A stretch of 64,000 nucleotides of DNA from Bacteroidales bacterium SW299 (GCA_019550975.1 SDWH01000008.1:62001-126000); one strand, 5' to 3'; shown: positions 47,043 to 55,793, counted from the first letter of the stretch. A program made the numbers and translations. Notes: generated from the letters alone by a model not told the origin.

Positions 47043-47777
47043 ATGACGACAGATACAACTTGCCTGGCTCCCGAAAAAGACCCGATGGGAGCCGCCATCC
47101 GCGACTATTACAGCACGGGGAAAGCCGGGAGGCTCAGGGTGTTCTCGTCGCAGTTCGACGAAGACGAGATTCCCGTGGCCGGGCTTTTCCGCACCTATCC
47201 GGAAATGCCTGCGCTCGAACAGAAGGCCCTCCAGCTTGCCGGCGGCCTTATCCTTGATGTGGGAGCCGGAAGCGGATGCCATACGCTCGCCCTGAAGGAG
47301 ATGGGAAAAGACGCCCTGCCGGCAGACATCTCCCCCCTGGCGGTGGAGGTGATGCGCGCGCGCGGACTGGACGCGCGGCTCGTGAACCTGTTCGACCCCC
47401 GCCTTGCCGGACAGTTCGACACGGTGCTGATGCTGATGAACGGTTCGGGCATCATCGGGAGGCTTGAAAACATCGGGGCGTTCTTCAGGCGCATGAAGCA
47501 GCTCCTGGCTCCCGGAGGATGCGTGCTGATGGACTCGAGCGACCTCCGCTATCTTTTTGAGGACGGGGACGGGAGCTTTGCGGTCGACCTCGCCGCGGAC
47601 TATTACGGGCAGGTGGACTTCCGGATGCAGTACAAGAACGTGAAGGGAGATCCTTTCGACTGGCTTTACATCGATTTCGGCACGCTTTCGCTCTACGCCT
47701 CACAATACGGCTTCAGAGCCGAAAAGGTTCAGAGCGGAGAGCACTACGACTATCTTGCCCGCCTGACGCTCCGCTGA
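47043..47777 (+). CDS. Class I SAM-dependent methyltransferase
   Basis: A 244-residue methyltransferase with motif I LILDVGAGSGCHTLALKEMG (about 69-88), motif II DALPADISPLAVEVM and motif IV-like DTVLMLMNGSGIIGRLE. The following LLAPGGCVLMDSSDLRY is the usual post-IV strand. Seven-strand Rossmann fold; target unknown. It starts 10 bases after the sulfatase stop and is probably cotranscribed, but a functional link is not evident. Confidence 0.85.
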   Translation: MTTDTTCLAPEKDPMGAAIRDYYSTGKAGRLRVFSSQFDEDEIPVAGLFRTYPEMPALEQKALQLAGGLILDVGAGSGCHTLALKEMGKDALPADISPLAVEVMRARGLDARLVNLFDPRLAGQFDTVLMLMNGSGIIGRLENIGAFFRRMKQLLAPGGCVLMDSSDLRYLFEDGDGSFAVDLAADYYGQVDFRMQYKNVKGDPFDWLYIDFGTLSLYASQYGFRAEKVQSGEHYDYLARLTLR

Positions 47778-47790
47778 AGGGCGGCAGGCC

Positions 47791-48579
47791 TCAGCCCCCG
47801 ATGAGGCCGAAGCGGCGCAGGGCATTGGCGATGCCGTCCTCGTCAACGGACGAGGTTACATAGTCGGCCGCGGCCTGCACCTTCTCGGAGGCATTGCCCA
47901 TGGCCACGCCTATGTTCACGTGCGAGAGCATGGGTATGTCGTTTCCCCCGTCGCCGAAGGCCATCGTGTCTTCCAGGCTGATTCCGTAGTATTCCAGCAC
48001 CTTGTCTATGCCGTGGCTCTTGCTGTTTCCGGCGGCGATGATGTCGGCAAAGAGCGGATACCAGCGCATGGGCGTGCAGTGCTTCAGCGTGCGCGAGAAC
48101 ATTTCCCCGTCGTCTTTTTCGGGGAAGTATCCCATGATCTGCATGATTTCCTTGCCCCTGGCGTATTCGGCCGGGCGCACGGGCGGGATGTCGATTTCGA
48201 TGAGCGCTGCCACCTCCCTTACCGTTTCGTCCACACGGGTGATGAACCATGTGTCGTCGTGTACAAACACGAAGGGAGTTTCGGGATGGCTGTGCGAGTA
48301 GGCTATCAGACGCTCCACGTCGTCTTCCGGAATCCGGCTCCTGTAGATGTCGCGGTTGCCGGCGGTGAAGCAGTGCACCCCGTTGAGCGTGATGTAGCCG
48401 TCGAACTCCAGGTCGCCCGCCGCTTCCATCATCAGCTGCTTCGAGCGTCCGGTGGCGATGAACGTTTTCACTCCCCGGGCGCGCAGTTCTTTCAGGGCGT
48501 CGCGGGCGGACTGGGGGACGGCGTGCGTGCGGAATGAAACCAGCGTGCCGTCAATGTCGAAGAAGATTGCCTTGACCAT
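47791..48579 (-). CDS. Cof-type HAD-IIB phosphatase
   Basis: A 262-residue HAD hydrolase. Motif I is AIFFDIDGTLVSF (nucleophile Asp and acid/base Asp), motif II is FIATGRSK, and motif IV is MAFGDGGNDIPMLSHV near the C-terminus, with the C2-type cap between (about 90-190). Cof-like enzymes dephosphorylate sugar phosphates, FMN or related metabolites; the substrate here is unknown. An upstream in-frame extension to 49050 is rejected because it covers the -7 element at 48610-48617 and the neighbouring gene. Confidence 0.9.
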   Translation of the reverse strand: MVKAIFFDIDGTLVSFRTHAVPQSARDALKELRARGVKTFIATGRSKQLMMEAAGDLEFDGYITLNGVHCFTAGNRDIYRSRIPEDDVERLIAYSHSHPETPFVFVHDDTWFITRVDETVREVAALIEIDIPPVRPAEYARGKEIMQIMGYFPEKDDGEMFSRTLKHCTPMRWYPLFADIIAAGNSKSHGIDKVLEYYGISLEDTMAFGDGGNDIPMLSHVNIGVAMGNASEKVQAAADYVTSSVDEDGIANALRRFGLIGG

Positions 48580-48609
48580 ATCGGATTGTCGTTTTTCTTG
48601 TTTTGCGTG

Positions 48610-48617
48610 CAAATTTA
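48610..48617 (-). promoter_or_regulatory. -7 element for the HAD phosphatase
   Basis: Reads TAAATTTG on the minus strand, 30 bases before the ATG at 48579. Confidence 0.55.
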
Positions 48618-48664
48618 CTGAAAATATCCGTTCGGAGCTTCCGAAAGGGCAGGAGAAGTGAGGA

Positions 48665-48721
48665 GGGAGGCCGGGGCAGGGCGGAAAAGCCGGCTCTCGC
48701 CCCGGGGTGATGCAGCCTCCC
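48665..48721 (-). terminator. Two-level hairpin at the left end of the island
   Basis: GGGAGGC / GCCTCCC (48665-48671, 48715-48721) encloses CCGGGGC / GCCCCGG (48671-48677, 48699-48705). Very GC-rich and without a T run; it may mark the 3' end of the left-arm operon. Confidence 0.45.
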
Positions 48722-48731
48722 TTTCCCGTTT

Positions 48732-49148
48732 TCACTCGATCCTTATCCACACGCCCTCGCCCCTCTGCTTTGCCCGGACGATGAGATTCTTTATCCGCTG
48801 CACGGCCGCGGCCGACTCTGACACCCTGCCCGGGCTGCGGCTCACTCCGGGGAGGATGCATCCGGCCGTGTCGTCGGGAGTGTTTCCGGCGTGGATGCGG
48901 ATGCCCTCGAACATCGGCACGTGGAGCAGGAGCGGGAGCCACGCCCTGAATCTCGGCGACCAGGTTATCACTGCCGGATAGCGCCCTTCGGGGATGGCGG
49001 TCCGTCCCGGTATCTTCACGCCCGGCCGTCCCGGGCCTACATCGCGCCACGCGGGCTCGAGGGTGTCGCAGACGTATTCGCCGTCCGCCTCCATGCAGCC
49101 CATCGTATAGCCGGCCTGCTTATCGATTCTTGTCAGTGTTATTTCCAT
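48732..49148 (-). CDS. DUF5675 family protein
   Basis: A 138-residue protein beginning MEITLTRIDKQAGYTMG, with CDTLEPAWRDVG, AIPEGRYPAVITWSPRF, GIRIHAGNTPDDTAGCILPG and a helical end. The IHAGN...T.GC arrangement (His and Cys close together) is reminiscent of a hydrolase or L,D-transpeptidase-like active site. DUF5675 proteins occur in phages and in Bacteroides islands; function is not established. Its start overlaps the end of the primase-like gene by 29 bases, so it belongs to that operon. It occupies the position where related islands carry a cell-wall amidase, which invites the inference of a peptidoglycan-related role. Confidence 0.7.
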   Translation of the reverse strand: MEITLTRIDKQAGYTMGCMEADGEYVCDTLEPAWRDVGPGRPGVKIPGRTAIPEGRYPAVITWSPRFRAWLPLLLHVPMFEGIRIHAGNTPDDTAGCILPGVSRSPGRVSESAAAVQRIKNLIVRAKQRGEGVWIRIE

Positions 49149-51426
49149 CTTTTCTGTATTTTAGTTTTCGGTAACTGTCATCTGTAAGAACTGTAATGTA
49201 ATTCCGGTGCGTCCACTGGTGGAGCATGTTGCGCGTGCCTTCGGCGCTCATGCCCAGCTGCAGGCGTATCCGCACCGCATCCTGCACGGAAAACTCGTCG
49301 GGGAGCATGTTCAGAAGATTCCGCGGTCCCCTCCTGCTCTCGCCGGCTCCCGCTTTCTGCGCCTCTTCTATCGCCGCTCCGAAGAACTTCATCTTGCACC
49401 ACATGTCGTACTGGTAGCTCCAGCGCACGAACTCCTCGATGCTCTTGTCCCACCTGCATCCGTCTGCCACGTAGAGCACGCAGGCCTTGAGCCAGGCGAT
49501 CACGTTGGCGCGGAACGAGAGGTTTTCGTAGACTCGGCTCTGCGAGAGGCGCGCGTATTCGGCGTTTTCCGCGCGCATCCTTTCGGCAAGCCTGTAGGCC
49601 TGGGGGCAGTCGACGGGTCCCGACGCGCGGGTGAGGTTTTCGATGTAGGGCCGCAGCTCCTCGTCGAACGAGGCGTCGTATATGCCGTATACGGGCATGT
49701 CGGCTCCGATTTCCCTTTCGGGTATCGTGCAGAAGTTGATGCGCGAAATGGGCCCGTCGGTAAGCACCTTCTCAAAGTATCGCTTCCCTTTGAGCACGGT
49801 GGTGGATGCGTTCCAGTTGAAGCGGACGGTCACCTTCTCGGTGACGCTCTGCGTGCCCACGCGCGTCTGTCCGTAGCGGTTTCCGGGGTCGAACGCCAGG
49901 CACATGATCTGGAACTGCTGCCCTCCTCTTCCCGAACCCTTCAGCGCGTTGAACTGGTCGATTTCGTTGAGCTTCGTGTAGAGGAAGTGTCCGTCCGCCT
50001 CGGCGGTGCGCATCACGAAGGCCGGGTTGGTCATGTCGGCGTCTATCTCCTGTATCACCAGTCCCTCGGGACGCTTCCGCCTGTCTTTGTTCGCCCCTTT
50101 CGAGTTCACCTCGTTCTTCCACTCGCGCTCGCGGCGCAGGTTCTCCTCGTCGCGCAGGCGTATGTCGCGCATGATGCGGTTGATAGGCTCGCTGATGCAG
50201 TCTTTTCCCGCCCCCGTTCCGGCCATGAGCACGTTCATCAGCGTGGCCTCGTGCTCCACGTTGTCGATGTAGCGGAAGCGGACGTTGTGGAGATGAACCG
50301 CCAGGGGAGGGAACACCGCATGCGCCACGGCCGCCCGGTAGAGGTCGGGCGTGCGGCTGAGCAGCAGCCCGATCAGCCTGGGCAGGCGGGCGGGCATGGG
50401 GGGAGGAGCCGCATCCTCCGATGCCTCCTCAACTTCCCCCGAGGGGGAGTCTGTTGAGTTTGACGGCATTATCCAGCCTCCCTCCTCGGGTGGAGGCTGG
50501 AGGGAGTCCACCGCCTCCTTCATCAGCTTGGGCGCCGAATACCATTTTGAGGAGCAGGCCGAGTGTATAAGCCCCTTCATCTCCTCCTCCGGCAGCCCGT
50601 ACCGGGGCATGATGCGCAGGAGCAGGCTCTCGTCGTTGTCGGTGATGTAGCGCAGATGCGAGGCCAGGCGGTGCAGCTTGTCGTTGCGCTCGCCGGGCAC
50701 GGGCTCGCCTCCGGCCAGGGCGAACCACCGGGCGATGATGCCGGCGTAGGGGATGCCCTTGAATCGGAGAGATTCTGCCGGAGCCTCCCCGGCTTCTTCC
50801 GGCAAGGAGCCTGCCGGAGGAGCGGCATCCGGAGCCTTCTCTTTCGGGGGGAGGCCGGCGGGCGCCTTAAAGAGCCTTTCTTCGTCGATATAGAGGATAT
50901 AGTCGGCCGGCACTGCGAACGAGCTCCGCGCGTAGTCCTTCACCGAGGGGTCGTAGCCCGTGCCGCCCAGCTGTTCCGACATCCACCGCTGCGCTCCGGC
51001 CAGGTCCATTCCGCCGGGGATGATGAAGAACAGGCGCAGCCCCTCGGTGCTTGGCGTGACATGCGCCAGCACGACGCCCAGCTCTTCTGCGCGCGCCTCC
51101 ACCTTCCGGGCGAAGTATCCGCGGGGGTCGGGTATATGGTCGATGTCGAATATCGACAGCCCGCTTGGCACGGCGTCGGCGTTGAGCCTCCTTCCGTTGC
51201 GGAAGGTGGCGTGGGGCGTGAAGATGGGCAGACGCTTCTTTCGCTCCGCCTTGAAGGTTTCGAAGTCCTCCTTCGCCATCTCCCCCCGGCGCGTCTTTTC
51301 GAGGGCGTCGGCTATTTCCGCGCAGGTTCCGGTCACGTTTTTCGAGTTTGTCACCCTGCGGAATATTTCGGGCGTGCATTCGCGCACGATCCGGCTTCGT
51401 ATAGAGTTTGATATGCCAAAAGCCAT
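49120..51426 (-). CDS. VirE_N/DUF3987 primase-polymerase- and helicase-like protein
   Basis: A 768-residue protein. Residues about 60-185 form the BT4734-like VirE N-terminal domain, which looks like an archaeo-eukaryotic primase fold: SIFDIDHIPDP (Asp94, Asp96), VTPSTEGLRLFFII (about 123-136) and VKDYARSSFAVPADYILYID (about 162-181). A PriCT-like helical part follows (about 225-300). After a Pro/Ser/Glu-rich linker, the DUF3987 part (about 345-700) has a P-loop-like VLMAGTGAGKDCISEP (about 399-414). These features suggest nucleic-acid priming or unwinding for an element, but activity is unproven. Start ATG 51426 is chosen because three other genes occupy the upstream frame extension. Confidence 0.82.
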   Translation of the reverse strand: MAFGISNSIRSRIVRECTPEIFRRVTNSKNVTGTCAEIADALEKTRRGEMAKEDFETFKAERKKRLPIFTPHATFRNGRRLNADAVPSGLSIFDIDHIPDPRGYFARKVEARAEELGVVLAHVTPSTEGLRLFFIIPGGMDLAGAQRWMSEQLGGTGYDPSVKDYARSSFAVPADYILYIDEERLFKAPAGLPPKEKAPDAAPPAGSLPEEAGEAPAESLRFKGIPYAGIIARWFALAGGEPVPGERNDKLHRLASHLRYITDNDESLLLRIMPRYGLPEEEMKGLIHSACSSKWYSAPKLMKEAVDSLQPPPEEGGWIMPSNSTDSPSGEVEEASEDAAPPPMPARLPRLIGLLLSRTPDLYRAAVAHAVFPPLAVHLHNVRFRYIDNVEHEATLMNVLMAGTGAGKDCISEPINRIMRDIRLRDEENLRREREWKNEVNSKGANKDRRKRPEGLVIQEIDADMTNPAFVMRTAEADGHFLYTKLNEIDQFNALKGSGRGGQQFQIMCLAFDPGNRYGQTRVGTQSVTEKVTVRFNWNASTTVLKGKRYFEKVLTDGPISRINFCTIPEREIGADMPVYGIYDASFDEELRPYIENLTRASGPVDCPQAYRLAERMRAENAEYARLSQSRVYENLSFRANVIAWLKACVLYVADGCRWDKSIEEFVRWSYQYDMWCKMKFFGAAIEEAQKAGAGESRRGPRNLLNMLPDEFSVQDAVRIRLQLGMSAEGTRNMLHQWTHRNYITVLTDDSYRKLKYRKDGNNTDKNR

Positions 51427-51485
51427 ATTCTGATTGGTAGTTAAAAAGGTTAATGATAGCGTGTCCGTCTTTTTTTTCTGCAGGG

Positions 51486-51698
51486 CTACGGCTCGCCCAG
51501 GCACTCGATGAAGGCGGCGTGCTGGAGCGGAGTGAGCGCCTTCTGCCCCTTCCTCCAGTGCAGCTCCTCGAGCCGCTTCTGCAGGTCGGCGTTGAGAGCC
51601 ACCCATCTCCTCAGCTGCACCATCGCGCTCCGCGCCGTGCTTTGCGGGAAATACTGCATGGCGAGCTCGCTCAGATAGATTGTCTTGGCGGTCTGCAT
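51486..51698 (-). CDS. DUF4248 family protein
   Basis: A 70-residue protein, MQTAKTIYLSELAMQYFPQS at its start, ending AAFIECLGEP. It fits DUF4248, a small helical family that in Bacteroides is found directly upstream of VirE_N/DUF3987 genes, as here (59 bases upstream). The centre has ARSAMVQLRRWVALNADLQK, an HTH-like arrangement resembling MerR-like specificity domains, so DNA binding is plausible. No known function. Confidence 0.8.
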   Translation of the reverse strand: MQTAKTIYLSELAMQYFPQSTARSAMVQLRRWVALNADLQKRLEELHWRKGQKALTPLQHAAFIECLGEP

Positions 51699-51710
51699 GG
51701 CCGTGCGGGA

Positions 51711-52025
51711 TTAGAAGCTTGCCCTGTCGAATATCGCGTCGATGAAGTCGCTTGCCTGGCGGCTCTCGTCGGCGATGATGTCTGAGGGGATGACGTCCGC
51801 CTCGTCGAGCCCGATGCGCAGCGTGAGCCTCACGCTGGTGTCGCCCACCGAAGCCCTTCCGTGCCGCAGGCGGATATACTTGGTGCCCGTGCGGGCGCCC
51901 GACTTCACGTGTTCGTTGAAGTTGCCCTCGGTGGGGCTGACCAGTCCGATGGTTCCCTGTATGCGTCCGTTTCCCGAAACGAGCCGCTTGTAGGCCGAGT
52001 CTGAAAGCTGAAGGTTGATGTTCAT
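51711..52025 (-). CDS. Hypothetical small protein of the left-arm operon
   Basis: A 104-residue protein (MNINLQLSDSAYKRLVSGNG at its start; an alternative Met lies four codons upstream). A beta-rich pattern in the first 75 residues (GRIQGTIGLVSP, TKYIRLRHGRASVGDTSVR) and an acidic helical end (SRQASDFIDAIFDRASF). I do not recognise a family. It lies 12 bases upstream of DUF4248 and 21 after the OB-like gene, so it is a conserved-looking part of this operon. Confidence 0.6.
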   Translation of the reverse strand: MNINLQLSDSAYKRLVSGNGRIQGTIGLVSPTEGNFNEHVKSGARTGTKYIRLRHGRASVGDTSVRLTLRIGLDEADVIPSDIIADESRQASDFIDAIFDRASF

Positions 52026-52046
52026 GTCTTTTTGCATGTTTTGAGG

Positions 52047-52322
52047 TCAGTTGAACTTGATTATTTCTGCGGCGGTGATGTCCTGGAAGGCCTGTCCGTT
52101 GTACTCCCTCACTTGGAAGCGGAGCGCGGCATACACCAGGTCGCCCGGATAGAACTGGCATCCGGCGTCGTTGCCCAGCAAGGCCACGGCATACTGGTTC
52201 TCGTACTTGCTCCCGATTTCCTGCAACACGACGTTGCGCTTGTTCAGCGTTCCCGACTCTGACTTCTCGCTCTTTACGGTGAAGGCTTCTCCGCACTTCA
52301 CCACTCTGAATAGCTGTTTCAT
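52047..52322 (-). CDS. OB-fold/DUF3127-like small protein, candidate single-strand DNA binder
   Basis: A 91-residue protein, first gene of the left-arm operon. Its pattern (TLNKRNVVLQEIGSKYENQY, AVALLGNDAGCQFYPGDLVY, FQVREYNGQAFQDITAAEI) resembles DUF3127, a Bacteroidetes family with an OB-type fold like single-strand DNA-binding proteins. This is recognition by pattern, not a search. A role beside a primase-like protein would fit. The -7 element TACCTTTG (minus strand, 52381-52388) lies 58 bases upstream of its ATG. Confidence 0.55.
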   Translation of the reverse strand: MKQLFRVVKCGEAFTVKSEKSESGTLNKRNVVLQEIGSKYENQYAVALLGNDAGCQFYPGDLVYAALRFQVREYNGQAFQDITAAEIIKFN

Positions 52323-52380
52323 GTTCGTTGTTTTTTTTTGATGGTTGGTAAATAATGCCCCCTTTTCCGGGGTGCAGGAG

Positions 52381-52388
52381 CAAAGGTA
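52381..52388 (-). promoter_or_regulatory. -7 element of the left-arm operon
   Basis: Reads TACCTTTG on the minus strand; drives the operon OB-like, small protein, DUF4248, VirE_N/DUF3987, DUF5675. Confidence 0.6.
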
Positions 52389-52518
52389 GGCAACGGGGGC
52401 GGAGAAAAACTGCTGCGGGGGTGGTACGGAGGGGCGGGTACGGGAAGGAGTCTTTTTGTTTGATAGGATTGGTCAAAAAACAAATCTTATGTTTTCGTCA
52501 TATATCATGTTCTTTGCG

Positions 52519-52526
52519 TATCTTTG
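52519..52526 (+). promoter_or_regulatory. -7 element of the restriction-modification operon
   Basis: TATCTTTG, 15 bases before the ATG at 52542. Divergent from the left-arm promoter about 130 bases away. Confidence 0.6.
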
Positions 52527-52541
52527 CACAAAACAATCGAC

Positions 52542-54011
52542 ATGAAAGAGCGAATCTACGATCCGAACAATGCTAAATCCATATTCCACTTCAGCAAGGA
52601 TCTGCTTCACAGATCTTTGGCAGAAGCGGTATGCGCCATAGACGATTCTATTAAAGCCGAAGACATTGTCTGCAACGGAAAGGGCGGTCTGGGGCAGATG
52701 GTTGAAAAATATTATTACGGATACGAACCTAACAGCGATTCCGGGCCGGATTTCCGAGAGGCAGGAGTCGAATTGAAAACGACTCCTCTCAAAAAACTGG
52801 CTAATGAAGAACTGGCGATCAAGGAGCGTCTTGTTTGTGACATGATTGATTTCTGCGACGTGGTGAAAAGACCTTTCGAGGAGTCACTTTTCTATAAGAA
52901 ATCTCTTCTCATGCTGATTCTTTTCTACCTTCATGTGGCGGGCAAGGATTTGAGGGATTTGGAATTTCTTTACAGCGTATTGTGGAAACTGAAGGATAAG
53001 GACCTATTGATAATCAAGCGTGACTATGAAACGATAATTGACAAGATTAAGGCAGGGAAAGCGCATGAATTGTCGGAAGGGGATACCATGTATTTAGGCG
53101 CGTGCCGGAAAGGTAAGAAAGGCGATCCGTTGCGGAAACAGCCCTTCAGCGATATCGGGGCGCCAAAACGTGCGTTTGCCCTGAAAACGTCCTACATGCG
53201 CACCATCCTTGAGTTTGTCCGCACGGAAAAAAAGGATATGGTCACCAATACCGATATCGTAACCGAAAACGAGATTGAACTGGTGGCGGAAGAAGAACTG
53301 AAGAAATCATCGTTTGAAGACGTCTTGACCGAAAGGTTCATGCAGTTCAAGGGACAGGACTACAGGGAAATAGCCGGCAGTTTCAAGATGGAGGTAAACG
53401 TAAACGATAAAAGCAAATATGCGAGAATCGCGAAAAGAATCCTGTCGGAAAAGCTGAAGGAGTTTGATGATGCGGAAGAAATAAAGAAATCAGGCATCAT
53501 AGCTAAAACTGTCCGGATTGAAACGAACGGCAAAATCCGGGAGTCCATGTCCTTCGAAAATATCAATTATGACGAGATTGCAGATACTGAGGACTGGATT
53601 GATTCCCGGTGGTATGAGATTGCGACTTCACGTTTCATGTTCATCGTATTCCGCGCTGTCCCCGACACGTCTAAAGAATGGGAAAACGAAAAGCGTTACG
53701 TGCTGGACCGTGTGTTCTTCTGGACTATGCCTGCAGAAGAGCTCGACAGAGCGGAAGAATATTGGAACAACATCAAGGAGAATGTCACGTCTGATACGCT
53801 GACGGACGAAGACAATACGTTCTGGAAAATGACGGACAGAAAAGATTTTCATGTTCGCCCTAAAGCGCAGACCGCCGCCGACAAATGTAAAAGTCCGGTA
53901 AGCGGAGTCGATGTCCCTAAAAAAGCCTACTGGTTCAACAACGATTATATACAGGAAATTGTTAAGCATGCCTATGCCGACGAATGGCAGAAGACATTTG
54001 AAATAAAGTGA
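52542..54011 (+). CDS. Sau3AI-family type II restriction endonuclease (GATC)
   Basis: A 489-residue endonuclease, the length of R.Sau3AI. The N-terminal MutH-like catalytic domain (about 1-200) has the signature GQMVEKYYYGYEPNSDSGPD, with Asp70, then Glu77-x-Lys79 in VELKTTPLKK, giving the D-ExK nuclease triad. The C-terminal half is a second, inactivated MutH-like domain used as allosteric effector in this family. Expected recognition is GATC. The cognate methyltransferase follows 4 bases later. Base composition is lower in GC than the flanking island genes, a sign of separate acquisition. A start six codons earlier overlaps the promoter and is less likely. Confidence 0.88.
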   Translation: MKERIYDPNNAKSIFHFSKDLLHRSLAEAVCAIDDSIKAEDIVCNGKGGLGQMVEKYYYGYEPNSDSGPDFREAGVELKTTPLKKLANEELAIKERLVCDMIDFCDVVKRPFEESLFYKKSLLMLILFYLHVAGKDLRDLEFLYSVLWKLKDKDLLIIKRDYETIIDKIKAGKAHELSEGDTMYLGACRKGKKGDPLRKQPFSDIGAPKRAFALKTSYMRTILEFVRTEKKDMVTNTDIVTENEIELVAEEELKKSSFEDVLTERFMQFKGQDYREIAGSFKMEVNVNDKSKYARIAKRILSEKLKEFDDAEEIKKSGIIAKTVRIETNGKIRESMSFENINYDEIADTEDWIDSRWYEIATSRFMFIVFRAVPDTSKEWENEKRYVLDRVFFWTMPAEELDRAEEYWNNIKENVTSDTLTDEDNTFWKMTDRKDFHVRPKAQTAADKCKSPVSGVDVPKKAYWFNNDYIQEIVKHAYADEWQKTFEIK

Positions 54012-54015
54012 AGCG

Positions 54016-55398
54016 ATGAAAAAAGAATACTATACTGATGTAAATAACGATTTCGCAGCGCAAGTGTGCGCTCCTATAGCAGATTATTGCAGGATGACAA
54101 GGCCTGTTTCCCGCGAACTTCCCCTGTTCCCGGACAACCGGACAGAAACGGACCCCGGCGACATAAGGGTTGTCGAACTGTTTGCCGGAGTAGGGGGATT
54201 CAGAATCGGGCTGGAAAGAGCTTCAAGACGTTTCAAAACGGTTTGGAACAACCAGTGGGAGCCTTCTACCAAAAGGCAGGATGCGTCAATTGTCTATTGC
54301 AGACGGTTCGGGACAGAAGGACACAGCAATGTGGATATCGCTGCTGTACCCACCGAAGATATACCGCAGCATGATTTGCTGGTAGGGGGATTCCCGTGCC
54401 AGGACTATTCCGTGGCGACCACATTGAAGCGTTCGGGGGGCATTGAAGGGAAAAAAGGCGTGTTGTGGTGGCAGATTTACCGGATAATTTCGGAAAGCAA
54501 AGTAAAGCCCGAATGCCTTTTTTTCGAAAACGTGGACAGATTGCTCAAGTCGCCGGCATCGCAACGCGGAAGGGACTTTGCCATCATTCTCGCTTCGTTG
54601 GCTGATTTGGGGTACGCGGTGGAGTGGCGCGTCATTAATGCAGCCGACTATGGCATGCCCCAGCGCAGACGGCGCACATACATTCTCGGCTATTTGGAGA
54701 ACTGCCCTGTTTCAAGGTCTATAGGCGACATGGAAAAATGGATACTGGAAGACGGTACCATGGCAACTGCCTTTCCCGTCAGCCGCAAAGAAGGGAAAAA
54801 AACGAATGTTTTTTCCATTGACGGCACACTGGACAAGGTTTCTGCTGAGTTCAATGCGGGAAAAACAAAATTTGAATTTGAAAATGCAGGGATTATGAGC
54901 AAGCGCCGTGTCACCACCCTCGCCACTGTTCCAGAGTATGCAGGCCCGCGTATTCTGCTCGGGCAGCTGATACTTCCGGAAGAAGAAGTCCCCGAGGAGT
55001 TTTTCATACCCGATGAAGACCTGCCGAAATGGGAGTATCAGAAAGGAAGCAAGCAGGAAACAAGAAAAAGTGCCGAAGGCTTCGAATACAAGTATTCAGA
55101 AGGAAGCATGGCGTTTCCTGACCCTCTCGACAAACCTTCCCGCACTATCATAACTGGTGAAGGAGGAAGCGGTCCGTCACGTTTCAAGCACATTGTCCGT
55201 ACGGAAAGCGGAAGATACCGCCGCCTGACCCCGATAGAGCTGGAACGTCTGAACATGTTCCCTGACCGTCATACGGAGGGAGTGTCCGATTCAAGGCGGG
55301 CTTTTTTGATGGGAAATGCGCTTGTAACGGGCATAGTCGAGAAAATTGGGGTCGTTCTGCTCCACAATATGGATAAAGGGTACGGGCAAAAGCATTAG
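54016..55398 (+). CDS. DNA cytosine-5 methyltransferase (GATC-type, M.Sau3AI-like)
   Basis: A 460-residue C5 methyltransferase. Motif I is IRVVELFAGVGGFRIGLE (about 50-67), motif IV GGFPCQDYSV with the catalytic Cys128, motif VI FFENVDRLL (Glu171-Asn-Val), motif VIII PQRRRRTYILGY (about 215-226). Target recognition lies between about 235 and 390, and motifs IX-X end in RRLTPIELERLNMFPD and GNALVTGIVEKIG. Paired with the Sau3AI-like nuclease it should methylate the C of GATC and so protect host DNA. Both genes are on the plus strand in one operon. Confidence 0.93.
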   Translation: MKKEYYTDVNNDFAAQVCAPIADYCRMTRPVSRELPLFPDNRTETDPGDIRVVELFAGVGGFRIGLERASRRFKTVWNNQWEPSTKRQDASIVYCRRFGTEGHSNVDIAAVPTEDIPQHDLLVGGFPCQDYSVATTLKRSGGIEGKKGVLWWQIYRIISESKVKPECLFFENVDRLLKSPASQRGRDFAIILASLADLGYAVEWRVINAADYGMPQRRRRTYILGYLENCPVSRSIGDMEKWILEDGTMATAFPVSRKEGKKTNVFSIDGTLDKVSAEFNAGKTKFEFENAGIMSKRRVTTLATVPEYAGPRILLGQLILPEEEVPEEFFIPDEDLPKWEYQKGSKQETRKSAEGFEYKYSEGSMAFPDPLDKPSRTIITGEGGSGPSRFKHIVRTESGRYRRLTPIELERLNMFPDRHTEGVSDSRRAFLMGNALVTGIVEKIGVVLLHNMDKGYGQKH

Positions 55399-55793
55399 CG
55401 GAACGATAGAGGATAGCGTTGTTTTGGTATAAGGCATTCGCATACGTTAAGGAAAGCAACATCTGGATAAACTACCCCGAGAACAGACGGAATAAGGAAC
55501 TTCCGAACATATAAGGAGCTTGTTTCAATCAAGGAATGTCATAACGTATCAGAAGCAGCCATTGATGTTTTCTGATTTTAAGCAAAAATACAGAAACAAA
55601 AATATGGAGAAATAAAATTCAAATCGGTTGAAGAGTTTCTGAAAGGTATGCCACTTCCGATATGCTGGCATATGGCTGAAATAGTCCGGCCGGTACATTG
55701 GCTCTTTGAGAGGACGCAAAAAGAATATGCAAAACGGAATCTGGCAACTTTGTGGGCATGGCCGTTTGAAAATGTTTCAGGCTCCCCCTCCTA
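55399..55793. other. Region without an intact gene, possible decayed coding sequence
   Basis: About 395 bases between the methyltransferase and the 55.8-kb protein. Short open stretches read like fragments of real proteins in different frames, for example FRTYKELVSIKECHN near 55499-55545 and KFKSVEEFLKGMPLPICWHM in one frame near 55615-55675, but each is broken by stops. I see no promoter, hairpin or known family. Probably remnants left by insertion of the restriction-modification pair. Confidence 0.4.

Noticed and set aside
48580-49050. N-terminal extension of the HAD phosphatase
   Set aside because: It covers the -7 element at 48610-48617 and the DUF5675 gene in another frame; the HAD fold begins at the Met at 48579.
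51427-52476. 350-codon N-terminal extension of the primase-like protein
   Set aside because: The extension is Arg/His-rich low-complexity sequence lying over three other genes of the same operon; the VirE_N domain is complete from 51426.
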